Shown piece after piece: positions 1 to 6,179 of a DNA stretch of 7,010 bases. Every line of letters begins with the position of its first letter. Position 1 is the first letter of the stretch. Source of the DNA: Pseudomonadales bacterium (GTDB taxonomy: Bacteria; Pseudomonadota; Gammaproteobacteria; Pseudomonadales; Azotimanducaceae). Position numbers and translations under genes: made by a program. The notes below the pieces were generated by a model. That model was not told the DNA's origin. It did not search any database and worked only from the letters and a program-made list of their open reading frames with translations. The DNA lies in NCBI GenBank assembly GCA_007128525.1, contig SKXG01000040.1, forward strand, positions 1 to 7,010, in the 5' to 3' direction.

Positions 1-201
1 ATCAGTCGTGTTTACGGGGGTGAAACCCTCTTTCCAGGGCCATACGGAGACAGACCATACACCTATTGCAGTCTGGTCTGCTCCCTGGATGGCCGGATTG
101 CGTTTGAGGACGATCCGGTCAGTCCCCTGCTGGCCCGGAACAACCGGCGGCGGGGTTCAACAGACAATCCGGCGCGAGACCGGCGCGAGCGCGAAAGATA
201 G
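1..201 (+). CDS. C-terminal fragment of an unrecognised protein (5' end outside the window)
   Basis: Frame 1 is open from the first base to a TAG at 199-201, giving the last 66 residues of a protein that begins before the window. The fragment is rich in glycine, proline and aromatic residues at first (GPYGDRPYTY), contains VCSLDGRIAFEDD near residues 26-38, and ends in a very basic, charged tail (NNRRRGSTDNPARDRRERER). SLDGRIA faintly recalls the first strand of RibD-type reductases, but that motif normally lies near the start of the domain and here the protein stops soon after, so I do not assign that family. The reading frame is preferred over the overlapping frame at 8-208 because its composition looks more like a protein and because it ends just before a hairpin between convergent genes. 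Function unknown. Confidence 0.45.
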   Translation: MSRVYGGETLFPGPYGDRPYTYCSLVCSLDGRIAFEDDPVSPLLARNNRRRGSTDNPARDRRERER

Positions 202-217
202 AACATGACACAAGTGA

Positions 218-258
218 CCAGGCCCGATGGCAAAGATTCCCCGGCCAAGCGGGCCTGG
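218..258. terminator. GC-rich hairpin between convergent genes, possible bidirectional terminator
   Basis: CCAGGCCCG at 218-226 is perfectly complementary to CGGGCCTGG at 250-258. After a small internal loop the stem continues with TGGC (228-231) pairing GCCA (244-247), leaving a 12-nt loop. It lies 16 nt past the TAG of the left gene and 13 nt past the TGA of the converging minus-strand gene, where a shared terminator would be expected. Neither side has a run of T, so it is not a classical intrinsic terminator. It may instead protect 3' ends or pause polymerase. Confidence 0.5.
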
Positions 259-271
259 CGGGCCCGGAGCA

Positions 272-2077
272 TCAGTGCTCTCGGGCCAGCTCCGGGCCGG
301 CCTCAGCCGGATCGTCGACATAGCGATAGCGAATACTACCAAAGAGCATCTCATCCCAGCTCTGCAGGCCCCAGCGAACTTCGACATCCGGGTCCGGGTT
401 GGCACGGTTCTGGGGACTGTTGTCCCAGGTTGTGCTGTGGACGATGGTGGAACCGGCCGGTACGAACTTCGGCTCCACCAGGTTGTAGGTGTGCTGCCAG
501 TTGAAGTCATAGTGCGGCACGGACAACAGCACCTCCTCGTTGCCATCCGGCGTGATCAGCCGGAACTCCGAGGCGCGTCCGCGGAAGTGGGCGTGCGGCA
601 ACAGGTTGTAGATGAGCGCATCGCGCTGAAACGTACGGCGTACGCTTTCAGTGTGGGCCCGCTCTCCGGCCGGGATCCGGATCCTCGGGTCAAGCAGCGT
701 CATGCTCTGCAGTTCGTGCTGAGGGGGCTCGTCCGCAAAATACAGGCCCATTCGCGTGACGTCCGTGGTGGCACGGCCCGAGGTCGTGTAGTGCATCTGC
801 AGCAGGAACTCTGCATTTTTGCGCAGGAACACGCCGGTATTCTCAGGAAATACCACGGGTTGGGCGCCAGGCACATAACCGCCCAGCCCGTCGCCGAGTA
901 TGCCGAGCCGTCCAAACTGGCCTTCCTGCCCAGTCAGAGTGGCGATGATGTGGTGTACCACGGCCCTGTCACCGGGAATGAAGTCCACGGCGCGGATCCA
1001 GACATCTTCGTCCAGCGGGTTGGCCACCCGTGGATGTTGGTAGGCAATAACCCCGGTTGCCGGGACGTCAAACGGTGGCAACTCCACGATCAGGTCCGGC
1101 TCACCCAGCGGCCACTCGGGCCATTCCTGCGCCACTGCTGCTGGCAATGGATCTTCGCCTTCACCGCGCCTGGCACCGGCCTGAATCCAGTCCACCAGCA
1201 TCTGCTTCTCACTGCGGCTCAGTGAATTGTCCTCCTCAAACGCACCATAGTGCGGATCGGCCTGCCACGGCGGCATACGTCGCGTCATCACCACTTCCCG
1301 GATCATCGGCGCAAAGCCATGCACCATCCGGTAGTCATCGAAAGCAAAGGGCCCGATACCACCCGGCCGGTGGCACGCAACACAGTTATCTGCAATCAAT
1401 GGTCCGATGTGTTCGGCATAGCTGATGTCTTCGGGCGCCAGTTCGCGCTTGGGGAAATGGACCAGGCAGCCTTCCGCCTCCGTCTGTTGTCTGGCTATCG
1501 GATCACCGGCCAGCATGGCGTCCAGCGCGTCGACCAGGTAGTGATTGACGGCCTGGGGACGCTGCGTCTCGTAGGACACCCGATCATCCAGTGCGCCGCG
1601 GTAGCGCAGGCGCCAGCCGTCGGTGTCGATCACGAACACCTCCGCGGTGCGCTCAAAGCCCATTGCCTGACCAACGAGCTGCGCATCATCGAGCAACACC
1701 GGGATCTCGATACCGAATTCGCGCGCTTCGGCCTGGACGCGGGCGCGGTCATCCTGTGGGTTGCTGTTGATCAGCAGGAAAGCCACCCCCTGTTCGGCGT
1801 ACTGCTGCTGCAGTTCCTGCAGTCGCGGCAAGGCATGCCGGACAATGGGGCAGCCGTTGCCCTGCACCATCAGCACTACCGCGTCAACGTGCGTGTGGTA
1901 ATACAACTCGTGCGCATCACCCTGATGATCGAGCAGCAGAAAATTGGGCACCCGGTCACCCGGGGCCAGCGCTCCCTGCGTGGCGGCCTGTGCCTGGGGG
2001 CTGAAGGCAAACCAGACCAGTGCCACACCCAGCAGAATCACCGCCCACATCAACACAAAGGTCAGCAACCGCGACAT
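272..2077 (-). CDS. Exported redoxin / cytochrome c / copper type II monooxygenase (PHM-DBH-like) fusion protein
   Basis: A 601-residue protein with a signal peptide at about 1-31 (hydrophobic core, then AQA). Residues 35-190 form a thioredoxin-like redoxin domain with one active-site cysteine (NGCPIV, Cys76) and no second CxxC cysteine; the usual cis-proline position reads TAEVF. Residues 220-310 hold a heme c site, CVACH (Cys232, Cys235, His236), with Met268 in RMPPW as likely axial ligand. From about 330 a copper monooxygenase region resembles peptidylglycine monooxygenase and dopamine beta-hydroxylase. All six copper ligands can be matched: His375-His376 and His429 (LLQMHY) for CuH; His495 and His497 (PHAHFRG) and Met577 (SWDEM) for CuM. 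Family members hydroxylate a substrate carbon using O2 and single electrons. The substrate here is unknown. The start at 2077 has an excellent ribosome site and puts the signal peptide at the N terminus. An in-frame ATG at 2155 is an alternative start adding 26 residues. Confidence 0.88.
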   Translation of the reverse strand: MSRLLTFVLMWAVILLGVALVWFAFSPQAQAATQGALAPGDRVPNFLLLDHQGDAHELYYHTHVDAVVLMVQGNGCPIVRHALPRLQELQQQYAEQGVAFLLINSNPQDDRARVQAEAREFGIEIPVLLDDAQLVGQAMGFERTAEVFVIDTDGWRLRYRGALDDRVSYETQRPQAVNHYLVDALDAMLAGDPIARQQTEAEGCLVHFPKRELAPEDISYAEHIGPLIADNCVACHRPGGIGPFAFDDYRMVHGFAPMIREVVMTRRMPPWQADPHYGAFEEDNSLSRSEKQMLVDWIQAGARRGEGEDPLPAAVAQEWPEWPLGEPDLIVELPPFDVPATGVIAYQHPRVANPLDEDVWIRAVDFIPGDRAVVHHIIATLTGQEGQFGRLGILGDGLGGYVPGAQPVVFPENTGVFLRKNAEFLLQMHYTTSGRATTDVTRMGLYFADEPPQHELQSMTLLDPRIRIPAGERAHTESVRRTFQRDALIYNLLPHAHFRGRASEFRLITPDGNEEVLLSVPHYDFNWQHTYNLVEPKFVPAGSTIVHSTTWDNSPQNRANPDPDVEVRWGLQSWDEMLFGSIRYRYVDDPAEAGPELAREH

Positions 2078-2083
2078 AATTCT

Positions 2084-2090
2084 TCTCCTG
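2084..2090 (-). promoter_or_regulatory. Ribosome binding site for the redoxin-heme-copper gene
   Basis: On the minus strand CAGGAGA is followed by six bases and then ATG at 2077-2075. This is close to the consensus sequence and spacing, and it favours the start directly before the signal peptide. A rival GGAGG-type site lies 3-4 bases before the in-frame ATG at 2155, so both starts are physically plausible. Confidence 0.7.
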
Positions 2091-2225
2091 ATTTCGCGAA
2101 ACCATGAACCGCGCGGCTCACGCGCCGGTCTGTCACGCTTGTACGGATCAACCATATCCCCTCCGTCGCGCCGGTCAATCCGGCAATGCAAGCGACCTTT
2201 GTGTAGGCTGACAACCTCACAGGTC

Positions 2226-2230
2226 AGAGG
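2226..2230 (+). promoter_or_regulatory. Ribosome binding site for the CREST-like hydrolase gene
   Basis: AGAGG is followed by five bases and the ATG at 2236. It supports the annotated start of the membrane protein. No other in-frame start upstream has a comparable site. Confidence 0.6.
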
Positions 2231-2235
2231 ACACC

Positions 2236-3063
2236 ATGCGCAGCTACCTGGATACCCTGCCAGTCGACCGCTGGCGCTACACCTTGCCCGCAACGCTGTG
2301 GATGGGGCTGGTCGCGCTTGGCCTGTGGTACGGCCCGATTCCCCAGGACCCAGCCTACCACCTGTTTGCCGGCGACCGGACCATCGCCGGAATCCCGAAC
2401 TTCTGGAATACCGTCAGCAACCTGCCCTTTGCACTGGTCGGCCTGGCCGGGCTCTGGCTGTGCCGACGGCAAGTGCCGCCCGGTGGCTTGCCGGCACTGG
2501 CCGCCTGCTACCGCCTGTTTTTTGGAGCGCTGGTCCTGATTGCCGCAGGCTCTGCCTGGTATCACCTGGCGCCGGACAACAGCCGACTGTTCTGGGATCG
2601 GCTACCGATGGCCGTTGCCTTTATGGCCCTGTTCAGCGCGCTGCTTGGCGAGAGCATCGACCCGAAGCTTGGTCGCAGGTTGCTGTGGCCCCTGGTCGCA
2701 CTGGGCGTGGGCAGCGTCTGCTATTGGTATCTGACGGAACTGCAGGGCCGCGGCGATCTGCGTCCCTATCTGCTCGTGCAGCTGACGCCGATGGTGCTGA
2801 TACCGATGGGCCTGTTGCTGTTCGGCAGCCGCTGCCAGCCAAGCCACTACATCTGGTGGATGCTGCCTCTTTATGTACTGGCGTTGGCTTTGGAGCGCTT
2901 TGACACCGAGGTTGCCACACTGATCGGCGTCGGCGGCCACCCGCTGAAACACCTGGTGGCCGCAGTGGCCGCTGCCTGTCTGCTACCCGCGTTGTTATAT
3001 CGCACCCGACTCAGAAGTACAGCGCCATCAGATTCCAGTACTGCAGCCAGATCAGCAGAGTAA
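2236..3063 (+). CDS. Multi-span membrane hydrolase of the ceramidase / CREST type
   Basis: A 275-residue integral membrane protein with about seven hydrophobic segments (roughly 15-33, 60-76, 92-108, 122-138, 148-166, 179-197 and 205-255, the last covering more than one). It carries the motif set of the CREST membrane hydrolases, which include alkaline ceramidases: NFWNTVSN (55-62) near the N terminus, a Ser-His pair in GSAWYHLAP (Ser106, His110), an acidic residue in FWDRLPM (Asp121), and a C-terminal GHPLKHL with His235 and His239. In this superfamily the His and Asp residues bind a catalytic zinc. Known members hydrolyse ceramide amide bonds or act as lipid receptors or GPI-processing enzymes; the substrate of this protein cannot be read from sequence. 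It is transcribed divergently from the copper enzyme gene. Its polar C-terminal tail, from about residue 259, is encoded in DNA shared with the opposite-strand hydrolase gene. Confidence 0.8.
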   Translation: MRSYLDTLPVDRWRYTLPATLWMGLVALGLWYGPIPQDPAYHLFAGDRTIAGIPNFWNTVSNLPFALVGLAGLWLCRRQVPPGGLPALAACYRLFFGALVLIAAGSAWYHLAPDNSRLFWDRLPMAVAFMALFSALLGESIDPKLGRRLLWPLVALGVGSVCYWYLTELQGRGDLRPYLLVQLTPMVLIPMGLLLFGSRCQPSHYIWWMLPLYVLALALERFDTEVATLIGVGGHPLKHLVAAVAAACLLPALLYRTRLRSTAPSDSSTAARSAE

Positions 3064-4897
3064 CCCCGGAAAGCGTCACCAGTGTGAAATGCACACGGCG
3101 CCGTGGCCACCAGTACCCGTTGACCCAGGCCCTGCCCAGATACCAGATCTGAGCCAGCACCAGCGGAACCGCGGCCACCGGAAGCCAGAACAACTGCTGC
3201 AATAACGTCGGTATACCTTCATACAACCATTCGCCCTGCAGCAACACCGGCGTTGCGCCGGCAACAAATATCAGCAGCATGCAACTGCTCAACCAGCCCG
3301 TCAGCGAGGCCGATCGCTGCCCTGGTGCCGGTTCCCGACGCCGGCCAAAGAGCAACGACCAAGGCCACAGCAGCACAGCGGACAACAACAGCACCACCAA
3401 CGTCCCAACCAGCAACAACTGCCAACGGGGATCGAGATACTCCGGCACGCTGACGAAGGTCACGACAGGCATGGAAGAAAAATACAGCTGCGTGGCATCG
3501 CCATCCGACTGACGGAACCCGATCTTTTCACCGCCCAGCCGCTCCTGAAAGTGATCGTTGCCGGCCGGCTGAAAGCGCCGTGGACCCTGAACTCCGGCGA
3601 GCACCAGTTCGCCACCCGCGGCCTCATGTACGCGCACGGTTCCCAACAACCCCAGTATGCGGTCCTGTCCGCTGTGCGGCATCCGAAGGCTACGATACAG
3701 GCCGCTATAGTTCATCAACTGGTCTCGGCGACCGCTCGTCAAAGCCTGCGCTTCCAGCTCCGGCACGCCGAACAGCGCCTCCTGAAAACTGGCAACGATG
3801 GTGTCCCGGACACGATCGCTTCGATCTGCGTTGAAGGCCACGAACAGGCCCAGGCCGTATTCGGGATACAGCAGCATATCGCTGTGAAACGCCCGCGTAC
3901 TGCCGGCATGGCCAAATGCCTCAACACCATGCCGGCTGCGCTGATACAGACCATGACCAACACCGTTCAGAGATTCATGCCCGCGGAAACCGATTTCGTA
4001 CAGTGTTTCGCGAACGAAGGGCGTCACCACAGTCGACGGCCAAGCGCCCAGCAGCGCATTCATCAGCTGCCCCATGTCGGATGCACTGGCGCTGACAGCG
4101 CCTGCAGGATAGAGCGTGATGTACTCAAAGGGCCAACGCTCAAAGCGCCCTTCCCGACGCACATAGCCTTGCGCCATTTGGTCGACCATGTTGTGGGGCG
4201 GCGGCTGCCGGATGGTGGATTGCGTCATGCCCAGTGGCATCAGAATGCGCTGCTCAGCATATGCCTGCCAGGACAGCCCGCTGACGTCGGCAACGACCTG
4301 AGCCGCCAATGCATAGGCAAAATTGGAGTAGGCGACATCCCGACCCGGCCTGCCGATGCGGCGCGGCATCAGCTGATCAAGCTGCCGATTCAGGCTGCCC
4401 AGGCTGTAAGGGCCGCTGGCAAACAGACCGAGCACGCGATCTTCGAAGCCCGCTGTGTGCGTCAGCAGGTGACGAAGCGTCACTGGCAGCGGATGGGTGC
4501 CCGGAACCTGAATGCTGTGCAGGTACTGATTGACATCCTCATCAAGGTCCAGCTCTCCAGCCTCAACCAGCTGCAGCACACCAATGGCCACCAGCACCTT
4601 GGAGATGGAACCGATACGAAACAGGGTCTGCTCGGCGTCTACCGGCTGCACCGGGTTCTGCCGCGCCTGGCCAAAACCCTCCTGCAGGATCACCCTGCCC
4701 TCATGCACCACAACCACGGCCGCACCCACCAGGTCCCCCTGGCTGCGGGACGCGTGCAACACGCCACGCAGCAGGTCACGCACCTCTACCGGGTTGATAT
4801 CCAGCGCCACGGGTTCGGCAACCGTCTCAGCCCGAACCGGCACGATTGCCAGGAGGCTTGTGGCCAGCACTAAGGTGAGAGCGGTGATCCGGAGCAT
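3011..4897 (-). CDS. Serine hydrolase of the class C beta-lactamase / esterase fold with C-terminal membrane domain
   Basis: A 628-residue protein. Residues 1-23 form a signal peptide ending VRA. The catalytic domain (about 40-380) has the SxxK motif Ser97-Ile-Ser-Lys100, in which Ser97 is the nucleophile, the YSN motif Tyr190-Ser191-Asn192, and HAG (330-332) in the place of the KTG box. H-x-G is common in esterases and D-aminopeptidases of this fold, so beta-lactamase activity is not implied. A beta-rich region (about 390-480) follows, then four hydrophobic helices (about 492-512, 537-553, 567-586 and 605-622) that should anchor the enzyme in the inner membrane with the catalytic domain in the periplasm. 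Likely roles are ester or D-amino-acid peptide hydrolysis; the substrate is unknown. The ribosome site before the ATG is weak (GAGTAGATAG). The last 53 bp are convergent with, and overlap, the neighbouring membrane hydrolase gene. Confidence 0.88.
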   Translation of the reverse strand: MLRITALTLVLATSLLAIVPVRAETVAEPVALDINPVEVRDLLRGVLHASRSQGDLVGAAVVVVHEGRVILQEGFGQARQNPVQPVDAEQTLFRIGSISKVLVAIGVLQLVEAGELDLDEDVNQYLHSIQVPGTHPLPVTLRHLLTHTAGFEDRVLGLFASGPYSLGSLNRQLDQLMPRRIGRPGRDVAYSNFAYALAAQVVADVSGLSWQAYAEQRILMPLGMTQSTIRQPPPHNMVDQMAQGYVRREGRFERWPFEYITLYPAGAVSASASDMGQLMNALLGAWPSTVVTPFVRETLYEIGFRGHESLNGVGHGLYQRSRHGVEAFGHAGSTRAFHSDMLLYPEYGLGLFVAFNADRSDRVRDTIVASFQEALFGVPELEAQALTSGRRDQLMNYSGLYRSLRMPHSGQDRILGLLGTVRVHEAAGGELVLAGVQGPRRFQPAGNDHFQERLGGEKIGFRQSDGDATQLYFSSMPVVTFVSVPEYLDPRWQLLLVGTLVVLLLSAVLLWPWSLLFGRRREPAPGQRSASLTGWLSSCMLLIFVAGATPVLLQGEWLYEGIPTLLQQLFWLPVAAVPLVLAQIWYLGRAWVNGYWWPRRRVHFTLVTLSGVTLLIWLQYWNLMALYF

Positions 4898-5041
4898 CTA
4901 TCTACTCAGCTGTGTGTGACCCAGTGATGTGAGATCCAGAAATTTTGACCGAGCTGTAGTTACAGGGGTGGTCCGTCGTCAACCTGTCGCAGCATAGTTC
5001 GCCGCAGGCAGACAGTCTTTGCGCTGCATCTCAGCTGCCTG

Positions 5042-6031
5042 TCATGGCTCCGATGATCCCCGCAGTCGTTCCCGCTTGTGCCACTGCTTCCAGTACATGG
5101 CCTTCATCGTGGCAATGACGGCCTGTCGATGGCGCTGCAGCGCAAAGGCTTGATACCGGCTGTCGCCGTCTCGGAGCCGACAGCGTGGGTCCGGGCAGTC
5201 AAACTCCGTGCGCCGGCCAAAGCTGTTGCCAGCCGGGCCATAACTGCCAAAGCCTCCGTCGCGGTCGGGCTCCCAGAACGATGTCCAGGTCGCAGACATG
5301 CCAGGAATGGGCTGGTTCAGCGCAGCAATGGTCTCTTGCGCAATCCAACGCAGGGTATCTGTCGGAGACTGCGGCGGGCCCGTAATGCTGAGTTCGGTAC
5401 AGCTGTTCTCCAGTGCACGCTCCAGCGCTTCATGGTCGACTGGGAAGTTGTTGAAACGGTCCGATGTGCTGAGCCGCCACCAGCGTGAGTAATATACCGG
5501 CACAGCGTAGGCCGGCGACGACATGTTCTGCAGATTGTTGATCAGCTTGCCAAGCGTACTGTACTGCTGCGCAAACCCATCCGAGGCTTCCAGCTCCCCC
5601 ACCCAGCCTTGAAAACGGGCATTGACCCGGGTTTCGACCAGCCACAGCCAGCTGCTGTCATCGCTGCCACTGTGGTCATAGAATTGCCACTGCGTGAGCC
5701 CAGTGAACCAGCCGCGATCAGCCTCGCCCACATTGCCCTTGACCATGTACCGGATCTCAAGCGGCGTCAGCAGCGGAATGTCCGTGTCCTCTATACAACG
5801 GTCGAGCTGTTTGGTGGCGATAAACGTGAGCTGCTGATGGATATCGCCGTCGTAGGCACGCAGCGATGGCGCCATAAGTACTGCGCTCAGCAGGGCAAGC
5901 AGGCCGAGCAACACAAAACGGCGGCAGGCAAAACCATGCCAAGCAGCACCAACCACGCCACTACGGCTCAGCAAGTCCGAATTTGCGGGTTTCTCGGTAC
6001 CCGTTTCTCTTTTTAATAGCGGCCTCGACAC
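5042..6031 (-). CDS. Exported protein, possible zinc-dependent phospholipase C / S1-P1 nuclease-fold relative with altered metal ligands
   Basis: A 329-residue ORF starting with GTG at 6031. A strong hydrophobic stretch (about 39-53) followed by SLRA marks a signal peptide, so the mature protein probably begins near YDGDIHQQL (60-68). The helical layout, an early His65, FYDHSGSD (His120), LGKLINNLQNMSSPAYAVPVYY (160-181), FPVDHEAL (His200) and a late helix with His301 recall zinc-dependent phospholipase C proteins. In that fold the central helix reads LGxxLHxxxDxxxPxH. Here the three ligand positions are Asn165, Asn169 and Tyr175. Three cysteines lie in the mature region after residue 210 (Cys211, Cys279, Cys284) and Cys79 near its start, so disulfides are possible. 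The long N-terminal region before the signal peptide suggests that the true start may be an internal GTG near residue 26. The family assignment is tentative; the protein could be an unrelated exported protein. Confidence 0.6.
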   Translation of the reverse strand: MSRPLLKRETGTEKPANSDLLSRSGVVGAAWHGFACRRFVLLGLLALLSAVLMAPSLRAYDGDIHQQLTFIATKQLDRCIEDTDIPLLTPLEIRYMVKGNVGEADRGWFTGLTQWQFYDHSGSDDSSWLWLVETRVNARFQGWVGELEASDGFAQQYSTLGKLINNLQNMSSPAYAVPVYYSRWWRLSTSDRFNNFPVDHEALERALENSCTELSITGPPQSPTDTLRWIAQETIAALNQPIPGMSATWTSFWEPDRDGGFGSYGPAGNSFGRRTEFDCPDPRCRLRDGDSRYQAFALQRHRQAVIATMKAMYWKQWHKRERLRGSSEP

Positions 6032-6096
6032 CCCATCCCCAACAAAGCCAGCACCCCGACCTTGATGCTATCACGACTGCACACTGTCGAAAGGGC

Positions 6097-6179
6097 CTAG
6101 GGTACCTCTGAACAACCCCTTGCATCTGTAAGCTTCAGTCCACGCAGAGGGCGCAAAGCGTTATTCAGAGGTACCCTAG
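6097..6179. repeat. 83-bp palindromic MITE-like element with 16-bp terminal inverted repeats
   Basis: CTAGGGTACCTCTGAA at 6097-6112 is exactly repeated in inverse orientation at 6164-6179. Pairing continues inside: AAC (6114-6116) with GTT (6160-6162), TTGC (6120-6123) with GCAA (6153-6156), and TCTG (6125-6128) with CAGA (6145-6148). The whole unit can fold into one long hairpin with internal loops. If the inverted repeats are taken to begin at GGGTACC, the element is flanked by TA on both sides, as expected for a TA-duplicating transposon. No transposase is encoded. It could be a miniature inverted-repeat element or a REP-like palindrome, and on the minus strand it may also act as a terminator for folK. 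Confidence 0.7.

Noticed and set aside
1..201. Assignment of the left-edge fragment to RibD / dihydrofolate-reductase-like enzymes
   Set aside because: Only SLDGRIA matches, and the stop codon follows about 35 residues later, where the rest of that domain should be.
227..1225. 332-codon open frame on the plus strand
   Set aside because: It lies antisense to the redoxin-heme-copper gene, whose motifs are unmistakable. GC-rich DNA commonly leaves long open antisense frames, and the translation has no recognisable domain.
1250..2107. 285-codon open frame on the plus strand, histidine- and glutamine-rich
   Set aside because: It is antisense to the redoxin and cytochrome domains and is explained by the codon composition of that gene.
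2205..2226. Imperfect palindrome AGGCTGACAACCT and nearby AGGTCA before the CREST-like gene
   Set aside because: Only five of six arm positions pair, the site overlaps no convincing promoter, and short matches like this occur by chance.
3551..4873. 440-codon open frame on the plus strand
   Set aside because: It is the antisense shadow of the serine hydrolase. The SxxK, YSN and HAG motifs and the signal peptide on the minus strand show which strand codes.
5007..5041. GGCAG/CTGCC inverted repeat downstream of the phospholipase-like gene as terminator
   Set aside because: The stem is five base pairs with a loop of more than 20 bases and no T-run, which is too weak to call.
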